This document shows, one piece after another, positions 1 through 8,481 of a stretch of DNA of 64,000 nucleotides. Every line of letters begins with the position of its first letter. Within the stretch, counting starts at the first letter, position 1. The notes below the pieces were generated by a model, which was given only the letters and a program-made list of their open reading frames with translations, ran no database searches and was not told where the DNA came from. Position numbers and translations under genes: made by a program. Origin of the DNA: Flavobacterium lindanitolerans (lineage in GTDB: Bacteria > Bacteroidota > Bacteroidia > Flavobacteriales > Flavobacteriaceae); assembly GCF_002846575.1 (NCBI RefSeq), contig NZ_PJND01000008.1, positions 124,001 through 188,000 of the forward strand, in the 5' to 3' direction.

Positions 1-1
1 G

Positions 2-115
2 TACTATTTGACAATTCACGGAAACGGGAACGAACCTGTGGGAGTAAATGATTTTATCAAACTGCTTCAGTCAGAAAAACAAAAAGTGTTAGACAAACAA
101 TGGCTATTGATATGA
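2..115 (+). CDS. C-terminal fragment of an unknown protein cut by the window edge
   Basis: An open frame runs in from the window edge and stops with TGA at 113-115, giving the last 37 residues of a protein. The visible part is hydrophilic (it includes TIHGNGNEPVGVND and then a Lys/Gln-rich helix-like stretch). I do not recognise the family. It ends 55 bases before the MgtC-like gene on the same strand, so the two could be co-transcribed. Confidence 0.5.
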   Translation, partial: YYLTIHGNGNEPVGVNDFIKLLQSEKQKVLDKQWLLI

Positions 116-170
116 CCTGAAAGAAAGTATAAGCGAAGAGTTTAAAGAATAACCCCTAACAAGAAATACA

Positions 171-812
171 ATGTCAGTAGATTTTGAAATAATAATACGA
201 TTCCTGCTCGCCATCTTATGGGGTGGTCTTGTGGGTGCCGAAAGAGAATATAAAGGAAAACCTGCGGGATTCCGGACTACTATCATGATTTCTTTCGGAG
301 CCTGTTTCTTTACAATAATGTCGATTGCCATTGGAGGCGACAGCAGTCCTGACAGGATAGCTTCTAATATTGTAACCGGATTGGGATTTTTATGTGCCGG
401 AGTCATTTTCAAATCTGACAACCATATTAACGGAATAACCACTGCGGCAACTGTTTGGGCTGTTGCAGCTGTAGGAATGGGAATTGGAGGAGGTTATTAT
501 TTCGCTTCTGCAAGCGGCAGCATTCTCATATTATTTATCTTGTTGATACTTCCCTATTTTCAAAAAATCATCGATAAGAAAAATCAGTTAAGGGTACTTA
601 CCATTGAATACCGGCAAAACTCTGGGGCTCTTGAACTATGCGAAAACCTGATGAAACAGCACAGGATACGCTATCAGATGGTAAAGCAAATCAGGGAAAA
701 GGAAAATATGACCGCCGTTTGGGAAATACATGGAAATCAGACCCATTTCATATCATTTAACAACAGGATTATGGCTGAGCCTTCCATTGACCGGGTTGAA
801 ACATTGCGCTAA
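171..812 (+). CDS. MgtC/SapB-family inner-membrane protein
   Basis: This 213-aa protein has the MgtC/SapB N-terminal signature: a membrane segment running into GGLVGAEREYKGKPAGFRTT, then further hydrophobic segments to about residue 130. A soluble C-terminal domain of about 75 residues looks like the ACT-like tail of longer family members. Known MgtC proteins sit in the inner membrane and affect magnesium homeostasis and F-ATPase activity, but many relatives have no defined role. It follows an unknown gene tail by 55 bases. The family call is firm; the cellular role here is not. Confidence 0.88.
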   Translation: MSVDFEIIIRFLLAILWGGLVGAEREYKGKPAGFRTTIMISFGACFFTIMSIAIGGDSSPDRIASNIVTGLGFLCAGVIFKSDNHINGITTAATVWAVAAVGMGIGGGYYFASASGSILILFILLILPYFQKIIDKKNQLRVLTIEYRQNSGALELCENLMKQHRIRYQMVKQIREKENMTAVWEIHGNQTHFISFNNRIMAEPSIDRVETLR

Positions 813-906
813 AATACCCATCTGAAACCGCCTTTTGAAAAATGTTTTTAAAGAATTCAGCAAAAATATTTCTTCAATAATTTTTTAAAAAATTCTACAT
901 TGTTTT

Positions 907-937
907 TATAAATGAATGAATATTCATTTATATTTGC
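907..937 (+). promoter_or_regulatory. TetR-type operator overlapping a -7 element
   Basis: Two perfect 11-base inverted arms, TATAAATGAAT (907-917) and ATTCATTTATA (922-932), are separated by GAAT. The centre ATGAATATTCAT (916-927) is itself palindromic. The right arm overlaps TATATTTGC (929-937), which matches the Bacteroidota -7 element TAnnTTTG. The position, four bases before the TetR gene, suggests autorepression and control of the downstream MFS gene. Confidence 0.72.
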
Positions 938-940
938 ACC

Positions 941-1531
941 ATGAGAATGAGAGATGCAGACAAGATTAGTCTTGTCAGGCAAAAAGCAATTGAATTAATT
1001 GCGACACACGGCCTGGAAGGTTTTAGCATGAACAAGCTTGCCAAGGCTTGCGGTATTTCTGTGGCCACACTATACATTTATTATAAGGACAGGGATGACC
1101 TTATCCTGAAAATTGCAGTAGAAGAAGGAAACATAATGGGGGCTGCCATGATTGTTGGATTTGACCCTGAAATGTCGCTCGAAGAAGGCTTGCGTAAGCA
1201 ATGGGAAAACCGTTGCAACTATTCTATGAAAAATCCTAAGACATCACTTTTTTTTGAACAGCTTCGTAGCTCGTCCTATCAGGAAGAATTTCTCGCCTCG
1301 TTCCTGAAAGAATTCAAGTCTGTTGTAGGCAAGTTCATGCACAATATCATCGAAAGAGGAGAAATTGAAAAAATGCCTTTTGAAGTATATTGGTCCATAG
1401 CTTTTGCCCCACTCTACAATCTCATCCGCTTTCATAACGAAGGAAAAAGCAAAGGAGGGAGACCTTTTAAGCTTACTGACGAAGTATTATGGCTGACCTT
1501 CGACTTTGTAATAAAAGCATTGAAAAAATAA
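941..1531 (+). CDS. TetR/AcrR-family transcriptional regulator
   Basis: This 196-aa protein has an N-terminal TetR helix-turn-helix (about residues 10-55) that ends in ISVATLYIYYKDRDDL, the usual recognition-helix region. An all-helical ligand/dimer domain follows. It stands 37 bases before an MFS transporter on the same strand, the usual layout of a drug-sensing repressor with its pump. A perfect inverted repeat overlaps its promoter. The -7 element ends four bases before the ATG, so the transcript may be almost leaderless. The ATG at 947 is an alternative start. The ligand is not predictable from sequence. Confidence 0.9.
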   Translation: MRMRDADKISLVRQKAIELIATHGLEGFSMNKLAKACGISVATLYIYYKDRDDLILKIAVEEGNIMGAAMIVGFDPEMSLEEGLRKQWENRCNYSMKNPKTSLFFEQLRSSSYQEEFLASFLKEFKSVVGKFMHNIIERGEIEKMPFEVYWSIAFAPLYNLIRFHNEGKSKGGRPFKLTDEVLWLTFDFVIKALKK

Positions 1532-1568
1532 TTCATACGCTAATTAAAATCATCAATTCATCAAAAAT

Positions 1569-2855
1569 ATGGACAAACAACAATCCTTGTCTTTTACGGG
1601 TTATCAAAAATTCGTAATCTTTATATTGGCCATAACACAGTTTACGGTCATACTGGATTTTATGGTCATGTCGCCTTTGGGTGATATGCTTATGAAATCA
1701 CTTGATTTAAAACCTTCGGCTTTTGGCGTTGCCGTTTCAGCCTATGCGTTTAGTGCCGGAGTATCCGGATTGCTAACGGCCGGTTTTGCAGACAAATTTG
1801 ACAGAAAGAAGTTATTACTGTTCTTTTACATCGGTTTTATTATCGGAACTATTTTTTGCGGACTCGCAGAAAATTATACGATGCTGGTTGCCGCACGAAT
1901 CTTTACCGGACTCTTTGGCGGTGTTATCGGTTCCATATCCATGGCTATTATTACTGATATATTTGCTTTGCAACAACGTGGTCGCGTCATGGGATTCATC
2001 CAGATGGGATTTGGAGCCAGCCAGGTTTTAGGGGTACCTATCGGTATCTATATTGCTACATTGTGGAAATGGGAAGCTCCGTTCTGGATGATTGCTGCTT
2101 TCAGTGTTCTCATAGCCATTGCCATTGCTGTCTATTTAAAACCGTTAACAGCTCACCTGTCCTTACAGCATGATAAGTCCGCCTTTGTTCACTTATGGCA
2201 TACGGTTTCAAAACGCGATTACCGCATTGCTTTTACATCAACAGCCCTGCTTTCAATAGGTGGATTTATGATGATGCCTTTTGGTAGTGCCTTTGCGGTT
2301 AACAATCTTGGGGTTAATTATAATCAACTTACCATGTTGCTAATGGTTTCGGGTATCAGTTCGCTGGTTGTCATGCCAATAATAGGAAAACTAAGCGATA
2401 AAATAAACAAGTACACTTTATTTGCAGGAGCATCGGTATGGATGATGATTATATGTGTAGTTTATACTAATCTTAGTGTTACGCCCTTGCCAATTGTTAT
2501 GGTATTGAATATCATGATGATGATGGGTATTATGAGCCGTATGATTCCATCTTCGGCTTTGACAAGTGCTGTTCCTGATATGGCAGACCGTGGCGCTTTT
2601 ATGAGCATCAACTCTTCACTACAGCAAATTGCGGGAGGAATTGCCGCTGCAGTAGCCGGTATGATTGTTACGCAGGAAAGCAAAGGAAGTCCGTTAGTAA
2701 ATTACAATATTGTAGGATATGTAATTGTCTGTATCTCCATTATCAGTATTATCCTGATGTGGCGTGTCTACAAGCTGACAATTAAAAAAACACAGTATAC
2801 TCAGGTCGCCCCGTCAAAAGATGAAGCACCGCAAAACTTAAATGAAGTACTTTAA
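1569..2855 (+). CDS. MFS transporter, drug/proton antiporter type
   Basis: This 428-aa protein has about 12 hydrophobic segments and the MFS motif A loop GFADKFDRKK between TM2 and TM3. A Gly/Pro-rich motif near GFGASQVLGVPIGIYIA fits the TM5 antiporter motif of DHA1-type exporters. It should act in the inner membrane as a proton-driven exporter. It lies 37 bases downstream of a TetR regulator and very likely shares its transcript. A hydrophilic tail of about 25 residues follows the last membrane segment. The substrate is unknown. Confidence 0.88.
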   Translation: MDKQQSLSFTGYQKFVIFILAITQFTVILDFMVMSPLGDMLMKSLDLKPSAFGVAVSAYAFSAGVSGLLTAGFADKFDRKKLLLFFYIGFIIGTIFCGLAENYTMLVAARIFTGLFGGVIGSISMAIITDIFALQQRGRVMGFIQMGFGASQVLGVPIGIYIATLWKWEAPFWMIAAFSVLIAIAIAVYLKPLTAHLSLQHDKSAFVHLWHTVSKRDYRIAFTSTALLSIGGFMMMPFGSAFAVNNLGVNYNQLTMLLMVSGISSLVVMPIIGKLSDKINKYTLFAGASVWMMIICVVYTNLSVTPLPIVMVLNIMMMMGIMSRMIPSSALTSAVPDMADRGAFMSINSSLQQIAGGIAAAVAGMIVTQESKGSPLVNYNIVGYVIVCISIISIILMWRVYKLTIKKTQYTQVAPSKDEAPQNLNEVL

Positions 2856-2860
2856 AAAGA

Positions 2861-2892
2861 AAAAGCGAAAAGAATATCTTTTCGCTTTTTTT
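2861..2892. terminator. Bidirectional terminator between MFS gene and acnA
   Basis: AAAAGCGAAAAG and CTTTTCGCTTTT form a hairpin with a short ATAT-type loop, flanked by A-rich sequence on the left and a T-run on the right. It can serve both convergent genes. Confidence 0.85.
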
Positions 2893-2910
2893 ATACTAAT
2901 TGGATTTGCC

Positions 2911-5688
2911 CTATGATTTATGAAGGAACTGCCTTAATACATACTGCAATATTCCTTCGTTTCTATAATATTCAATTTCAATTTTGGAATCCAGTCGGGC
3001 AATGGCCTTAAATTGGATTTTTTCTCCGTTTTTCCTTTGGGCAGTAACCTCAACTTCTTTTAACGGCCTGATGTCATTGGCAATTCCGGTTATACTAAAT
3101 TGTTCGGTTCCGGTAAGTCCCAAACTCTCCGCATTCTGACCGGACAAATATTGCAAAGGCAATACGCCCATCCCTACCAGATTACTTCTGTGAATTCTTT
3201 CATAACTTTCGGCCAATACCGCCTTAACGCCTAGTAAAAAAGTTCCTTTCGCAGCCCAATCTCTTGAAGAACCGCTTCCGTATTCTTTTCCGGCCAGAAT
3301 AATCAACGGTGTCTGTGCTTCTTTATATTTAACCGAAGCATCATACACAGTCATTTCCTCTCCTGTTGGCAGGTATTTTGTATAACCGCCTTCTTTATCT
3401 GCCAATTTGTTTTTAATACGGACGTTGGCAAAAGTACCGCGAATCATAACCTCATCATGTCCACGACGCGAACCATACGAATTAAACTCTTCTTTAGGTA
3501 CTCCGCGGCTAAGCAGGTATTTTCCTGCAGCGGATGATTCACCATAAGAACCGGCTGGCGAAATATGGTCGGTTGTAATACTGTCGCCCAAAACCAGTAA
3601 TGCACTGGCATTTTCTATATCTTTCAAGGGTTGCGGATGGTCAGGAAGATTTTTAAAGAAAGGAGCTTCCTTTATGTAGGTAGACTGATTGTCCCAGACA
3701 TATATTTTTTCGTTTGGCACCTCAAGGTTCTGCCAGATTTCGTTACCGTCAAAAATAGTCCCGTAGCTGTTGGCAAATTGTTTAGGTGATAATACTGAGC
3801 TCATGATGCTGTTAATCTCATCGTTTGAAGGCCATATATCTTTTAAATAGACCGGCTGCTGATTTGGGTCATAGCTAATTGGTTCATTTAAAAGGTCAAT
3901 GTCAACGCGACCGGCAATTGCATAAGCAACAACCAGCATTGGCGACATCAGGAAGTTCATTTTGATTTGCGGATGTATCCTTGCTTCAAAATTTCTGTTA
4001 CCGGAAAGTACAGAAGCCATTACCAAATCATGCTCTTCAATAGCTTTGGCTATATGCGCAGGAAGCGGTCCTGAATTTCCAATACAGGAAGTACAGCCAT
4101 AACCTACGATATGAAACTTCATTGATTGCAGGTCATCTAATAAGTCGGCTTTGATGAGATAATCCGTTACAACTTTGGAACCCGGCGCCAAAGAGGTTTT
4201 GACCCACGGTTTTACATTGAGTCCGCGTTCTCTTGCTTTTCGGGCTACCAGTCCTGCTCCAATCATCACATAGGGATTTGAGGTATTCGTACAGGAAGTT
4301 ATGGCGGCAATAACAACAGCACCATCCGATAACATGAACTGCTCCTGCCCTACAGTTACGGTAACGATTTTCATACCGTCTTCTATTTTTTCCTCAATCT
4401 TCGTATCCGGCACCATCGCAGTTTCCGTTTGTATGGGCAAACTGCTTCCTCCTTCGGCAAACCATCGTGTCAGTTGTTCCTGCGGTTTGATGTATTTACG
4501 CCCAAATGACTGATTCAGGACATCGATAAACGTTGTCGGAAAATTTTTCAGCAATATCTTATCCTGCGGCCTTTTAGGTCCGGCAACTGTTGGCTCTATC
4601 GTTGAAAGGTCTAATTCCAGAACATGTGTATAGGTGATTTCTTCATTTCCGGTACGCCACAATAAATTGGCCTTGCAGTAATCTTCTACAAGCTGCACCT
4701 GATTCTCCGAATGGTTTGTCATACGCATATATTCCAATGTTTTCTCATCAATTGGAAAATAGGTTACCGTACAACCAAATTCCGGCGACATATTGCCTAT
4801 TGTAGCCCGGTCAGGAACAGTAAGATTATCCAGTCCCGGACCAAAAACTTCAACAAACTTTCCAACTACGCCATATTTGCGAAGCAGTTCGGCTATAGTC
4901 AAAACCATATCAGTTGCCGTAGAGCCTAACGGAATCTTTCCAGTAAGTCGTAATCCTATGACTTCCGGCATGATAAAATAGATAGGCTGTCCTAAAATGG
5001 CAGCTTCTGCCTCTATTCCTCCAACACCCCATGCTATGACGCCTATTCCGTTCACCATTGGTGTGTGGCTGTCTGTTCCTACCAGCGTGTCCGGAAACAC
5101 TTCCCCATTACGCTCAATCACACCTTTAGACAGGTATTCCAGATTGACCTGATGGCAGATACCCATGCCCGGCGGTACCACACTAAAATTGCTAAACGAC
5201 TTTTGTGCCCATTTCAAAAACTGATAACGTTCTTTGTTTCGCTTGTATTCTTCATCCATATTACGGGCATAGGAATACTCCGTTCCAAAATAATCGACCT
5301 GCACAGAATGGTCAATAACCAAATCTACAGGAATCAACGGATTTATTTCATCGGGATTCTTGCCTTTACGGGCAATTTCGGCCCTTAGTGAAGCAATATC
5401 AACAACTGCGGGAACGCCTGTAAAATCCTGCATCAGAACGCGGGCCGGCTTAAAAGGAATGTCCTTATCCGAAGCTTCGGGTTTCCAATTCAGCAGGGTT
5501 TCAATATTTTCGCGTGTAATCGCAAAATCATCAAAGTTGCGCAATGCATTTTCCAACAGTATCCGGATAGAAAATGGCATCTTTTTGATGTTGAATCCGT
5601 GCTTTTCCATTTCAGGCAGGCTATAATAAGTAAAGGCCCCGTTTTTGGTATTCAGCAATTTCTTAATCTGATAAATGTCTTTTGTCAT
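2911..5688 (-). CDS. acnA: Aconitate hydratase (AcnA/IRP type)
   Basis: This 925-aa protein has the length and layout of AcnA-type aconitase. The [4Fe-4S] ligands are visible: SCTNTSNP (first Cys) and CTSCIGNSG (second and third Cys). The substrate-loop segments TDSHTPMVNG and GSGSSRDWAAKG are also present. It interconverts citrate and isocitrate in the cytosolic TCA cycle. It is monocistronic, with a good promoter just upstream and a shared terminator downstream. Nothing is missing or unusual. Confidence 0.96.
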   Translation of the reverse strand: MTKDIYQIKKLLNTKNGAFTYYSLPEMEKHGFNIKKMPFSIRILLENALRNFDDFAITRENIETLLNWKPEASDKDIPFKPARVLMQDFTGVPAVVDIASLRAEIARKGKNPDEINPLIPVDLVIDHSVQVDYFGTEYSYARNMDEEYKRNKERYQFLKWAQKSFSNFSVVPPGMGICHQVNLEYLSKGVIERNGEVFPDTLVGTDSHTPMVNGIGVIAWGVGGIEAEAAILGQPIYFIMPEVIGLRLTGKIPLGSTATDMVLTIAELLRKYGVVGKFVEVFGPGLDNLTVPDRATIGNMSPEFGCTVTYFPIDEKTLEYMRMTNHSENQVQLVEDYCKANLLWRTGNEEITYTHVLELDLSTIEPTVAGPKRPQDKILLKNFPTTFIDVLNQSFGRKYIKPQEQLTRWFAEGGSSLPIQTETAMVPDTKIEEKIEDGMKIVTVTVGQEQFMLSDGAVVIAAITSCTNTSNPYVMIGAGLVARKARERGLNVKPWVKTSLAPGSKVVTDYLIKADLLDDLQSMKFHIVGYGCTSCIGNSGPLPAHIAKAIEEHDLVMASVLSGNRNFEARIHPQIKMNFLMSPMLVVAYAIAGRVDIDLLNEPISYDPNQQPVYLKDIWPSNDEINSIMSSVLSPKQFANSYGTIFDGNEIWQNLEVPNEKIYVWDNQSTYIKEAPFFKNLPDHPQPLKDIENASALLVLGDSITTDHISPAGSYGESSAAGKYLLSRGVPKEEFNSYGSRRGHDEVMIRGTFANVRIKNKLADKEGGYTKYLPTGEEMTVYDASVKYKEAQTPLIILAGKEYGSGSSRDWAAKGTFLLGVKAVLAESYERIHRSNLVGMGVLPLQYLSGQNAESLGLTGTEQFSITGIANDIRPLKEVEVTAQRKNGEKIQFKAIARLDSKIEIEYYRNEGILQYVLRQFLHKS

Positions 5689-5721
5689 AAATCACACGTA
5701 TTAGTTAATTGAAAAGTACTA

Positions 5722-5751
5722 TAAAGATAAGGCATCTCTCTGATACAGCAA
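5722..5751 (-). promoter_or_regulatory. Promoter of acnA
   Basis: On the reverse strand TTG (5749-5751) is followed after 19 bases by TATCTTTA (5722-5729), close to the Bacteroidota consensus TTG-N19-TAnnTTTG. It lies 34 bases upstream of the acnA start. Confidence 0.65.
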
Positions 5752-5811
5752 TATTTGGAATGCTGATTAATCGGGGAAAAATTATGGCTTTAGAAAAATT
5801 TACCTTACAAA

Positions 5812-5838
5812 ACCAAAAAGCCCCATTTTCATGGGGCT
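5812..5838 (-). terminator. Terminator of the SRPBCC gene
   Basis: AGCCCCAT (5819-5826) and ATGGGGCT (5831-5838) pair with a TTTC loop. Read on the reverse strand the hairpin is followed by TTTTT, so it ends transcription from the gene at 6006-6446. The rest of 5840-6005 holds only a weak hairpin (5877-5896) and no gene that I can see. Confidence 0.78.
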
Positions 5839-6005
5839 CATTGCTTGCATAATTTAAGTAACTAATTCAAATCCTATATAATTGAAAACAATTATAAGTT
5901 CAAGCAATATATTGATATCGAACTATTTAAACTTAACTATTTACAAATATAGAAATTAGAACCAATTATTCCGAATGAAGTAACAGTCATTTCTGAAATC
6001 GATTG

Positions 6006-6446
6006 TTATTTCTTTTCAGATAATTCCTTGATTTTATTCAGCGCTTTGGGCCAGGTTTCATTGAAGAAATCCTCATATTCCTCGGTTATGCCCATATCAA
6101 CCAAAAGCTGCGTCTTACCATTTACCATCTTTAGGGTATAATTTTCAAGGGCTCCGGCCCAATCGTTACTCTTTTCGTTTTCTGTATGCTCGATTCCGTC
6201 CATTATGACTCCTAAATGCTCAATAGACATGTATTCATTGGGAATGTTTTTTGCAATTCTGGCTATCATGCCTTCATTATCTGCATTCAGGAAAAGTACT
6301 TTACTTCCCTCTTTCCAATCCGTTTCTGCTCTCGATCCTTCGCTAAAAGGAGCTGTCCATTGCGGATAAGTATCTTTTCCCCATAAAATGTCCCATACTT
6401 TTTCGCGTGGTGCATCCACTTCTATTGAAAATTCTATTTTTTTCAT
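6006..6446 (-). CDS. SRPBCC (START-like/AHSA1) domain protein
   Basis: This 146-aa single-domain protein begins with the strand typical of SRPBCC proteins (KIEFSIEVDAPREKVWDILW), followed by the YPQWTAPFSEGS region, and ends with a long amphipathic helix. These helix-grip folds enclose a hydrophobic ligand pocket. Bacterial members of the AHSA1 branch have varied, mostly unknown roles. It is a single-gene unit with its own terminator. I cannot name a ligand. Confidence 0.82.
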   Translation of the reverse strand: MKKIEFSIEVDAPREKVWDILWGKDTYPQWTAPFSEGSRAETDWKEGSKVLFLNADNEGMIARIAKNIPNEYMSIEHLGVIMDGIEHTENEKSNDWAGALENYTLKMVNGKTQLLVDMGITEEYEDFFNETWPKALNKIKELSEKK

Positions 6447-6677
6447 CGTTTTATTGTTTTTTAGTTGTAGCAGTCTGTTTATCAGACCATCTATTACAAA
6501 TATCCATCCTTTTTGATTAGTGTAAAGGGGTAAAATGCGACAATATCGAGGGTCATTTGGGTAAGATTTTTATTTTTTTTCACAGCCTATGCAACCATTT
6601 TCAAACGAGTTGCGTCTATGCTAATAGAAGTCGGTTTTTAATCGGCACCAGAAACACAAACTTTAAAACATATAAAA

Positions 6678-7265
6678 ATGAAACGTATTTTACTTCTAGC
6701 TATCTTATTGCCAACATTCAGTTTTGCACAAGAAACAAAAAATGACAACACAGAAACATCCGGGCTAAAACCAAGATTTACCATTTCTGGAAATACAACT
6801 TTTTCCGACCCTTCACAAGCTGGATTGAGCCTGGAATATAAAAGCAAGAATTTAGACAGCGGAAGAAACTCTTCCAACATATTGAATCTTTCTTACGGAA
6901 TGATGAATTATGACAACAATATTGTAGACGTAGACGGAACCGGTTTTGTAATTGAATTGGGAAGCAGAACCTATATTGAAAAAGGAAAATGGGACGGATT
7001 TTATGCTGAAAACTTTATTTCTTATGGAAACATAAAATTTGATGAAAATATTGGAGGTTTAGGAAAATTTGACGGAACCTATTCTTACTGGAGTATTATT
7101 AATCCAAACGTAGGTTACAGATTCATGATTGGAAAAAATGTAAGTATCGACCCGTATGTTGGAGCTAACTGGAAATGGGAAGTAAAAGGTAAAGGTGATG
7201 TAGACAATAAAGATGTCGATAACTTTGTATTCAGAGGAGGAATCAAAATCGGATACAGTTTCTAA
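6678..7265 (+). CDS. Small outer-membrane beta-barrel protein
   Basis: This 195-aa protein has a signal peptide (MKRILLLAILLPTFSFAQ, cleavage after about residue 17). The rest is alternating hydrophobic/polar beta strands rich in Gly, Tyr, Asn and aromatic residues, ending in a strand with terminal Phe (FRGGIKIGYSF), as in integral outer-membrane barrels. It is of OmpA-barrel size with about eight strands. No binding site is evident. The ATG chosen gives the signal peptide directly. Confidence 0.75.
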   Translation: MKRILLLAILLPTFSFAQETKNDNTETSGLKPRFTISGNTTFSDPSQAGLSLEYKSKNLDSGRNSSNILNLSYGMMNYDNNIVDVDGTGFVIELGSRTYIEKGKWDGFYAENFISYGNIKFDENIGGLGKFDGTYSYWSIINPNVGYRFMIGKNVSIDPYVGANWKWEVKGKGDVDNKDVDNFVFRGGIKIGYSF

Positions 7266-7282
7266 TTGTACAGTTAACTGCT

Positions 7283-7322
7283 AAGGCTAAAAATACAGAA
7301 ACTGTTCCGAATTTTTAGCCTT
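7283..7322 (+). terminator. Hairpin after the beta-barrel gene
   Basis: AAGGCTAAAAAT (7283-7294) and ATTTTTAGCCTT (7311-7322) are perfect 12-base inverted arms 18 bases after the stop codon. There is no clean T-run after the stem, so this is a probable but unconfirmed terminator. Confidence 0.5.
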
Positions 7323-7359
7323 ACATAAATCTACTTAATTCGCAAATACCACATCATCA

Positions 7360-7782
7360 ATGAAAAAATCATTTTTCCTTATTTCTTTAATTGCACTTAT
7401 GATGCTTACAAGCTGCAGGGTTACCAAAACAATAACCATGATTAATGCCAAATCCAATGCAGCCGAAACCGAAGTAGAGTTCATAAAACATAAGATTACT
7501 TCCATTTCGTTCCTGCCATTAAGTGAAGAACAGGAAGAAATTGCCATTGGCATCTGGAAAAAGGAAAAGGAACAGTTGGAAAAAAACAGGCTGAAAAAAA
7601 ATTCCGATATAGCATTGGTTATTTTTCAATCTGAAAATCAGTTCAGAAGCATCTTGACACCGGAACAGCTAAAGGAATACAAAGCAGAATATAACGATTC
7701 CATGATAACAAAATATTTCCTAAGCAACCGGGCTATGAATGAAATTAAAAGGATTTATAAATTGGAAGGAGAAATCAGATAA
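7360..7782 (+). CDS. Small lipoprotein, function unknown
   Basis: This 140-aa protein begins with a lipoprotein signal peptide (MKKSFFLISLIALMMLTSC), with the acylated Cys at residue 19. The mature part is rich in Lys and Glu and predicted helical, with charged heptad-like stretches such as EQEEIAIGIWKKEKEQLEKN. It is probably a periplasm-facing lipoprotein. It resembles small Flavobacteriaceae lipoproteins that I cannot assign to a characterised family. It converges with the LytTR regulator, leaving only three bases between stop codons. Confidence 0.72.
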   Translation: MKKSFFLISLIALMMLTSCRVTKTITMINAKSNAAETEVEFIKHKITSISFLPLSEEQEEIAIGIWKKEKEQLEKNRLKKNSDIALVIFQSENQFRSILTPEQLKEYKAEYNDSMITKYFLSNRAMNEIKRIYKLEGEIR

Positions 7783-7785
7783 AAC

Positions 7786-8481
7786 CTATCGGGCAAGCAC
7801 ACGCTCCAGTTCTCTTCTGTAAGTAATGCCCACCGGAATTTTTTGGCTGTTCACGACAAGTACATCTCTTTCATTTTCTTCAATCTTGTCAACGGCCACT
7901 ATATAGGATTTATGAACCCGTATAAACTGCCCTCCCGGCAAACTCGCTTCCAGCTCATTGGTAGTCATTGAAGCCAAATATGTTTTCCCGGATGTAAAAA
8001 TCTTGACATAATTGCCATAGCTCTGTGCAAAAAGGATCTTCCTGACATCAAGGTCTACTATTCCCCCATCTGCTTTTATGCTGATAAACAGATTGGAAAC
8101 CATCGCCTTTTTTTCGGCATAAAAAGAAAAGAAACGCTCAATAGATTTCAAAAAACGTGGAAAATAAATGGGTTTTAAAAGGTAATCAATTACGCCATAA
8201 TCATAACTTTCCAAAGCAAATTCAGAATATGCCGTAGTGAGGATGGTTCTGGGTTGTGACGGAAGAATCTTTAGCAATTCCAGTCCGGTTATTTCAGGCA
8301 TATCAATATCAAGAAACATCAGGTCAACCGGGTTTTCCCTAATATAGTTCATTGCCTCAATGCCATTATAGCATTGGTGTACCAGTTCCAGTTCCGGATT
8401 TTGACGAATATAATTCGTTAGCACATAATGGGCCGCAGGTTCGTCATCAACAATAATGCATTTTTTAGGATCTTTCATCAT
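7786..8481 (-). CDS. LytTR-family response regulator
   Basis: This 231-aa protein has a receiver domain (about residues 1-120) with acidic pair DDE near the start, phospho-acceptor Asp in MFLDIDMPEITG, the Thr of ILTTAYS and the Lys of LLKPI. A C-terminal LytTR DNA-binding domain follows (about residues 130-231), ending in IPVGITYRRELERVL. It is translationally coupled to the upstream histidine kinase by an ATGA overlap, so kinase and regulator form one two-component system. Divergence from the tolC/RND operon makes that operon its likely target. Confidence 0.93.
   Translation of the reverse strand: MMKDPKKCIIVDDEPAAHYVLTNYIRQNPELELVHQCYNGIEAMNYIRENPVDLMFLDIDMPEITGLELLKILPSQPRTILTTAYSEFALESYDYGVIDYLLKPIYFPRFLKSIERFFSFYAEKKAMVSNLFISIKADGGIVDLDVRKILFAQSYGNYVKIFTSGKTYLASMTTNELEASLPGGQFIRVHKSYIVAVDKIEENERDVLVVNSQKIPVGITYRRELERVLAR

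Noticed and set aside
104..442. 112-aa reverse-strand open frame over the start of the MgtC-like gene
   Set aside because: It is antisense to a well-supported family and shows no domain or promoter.
5877..5896. Small inverted repeat TATAATTG/CAATTATA
   Set aside because: Too short and A+T-rich to distinguish from chance in this composition.
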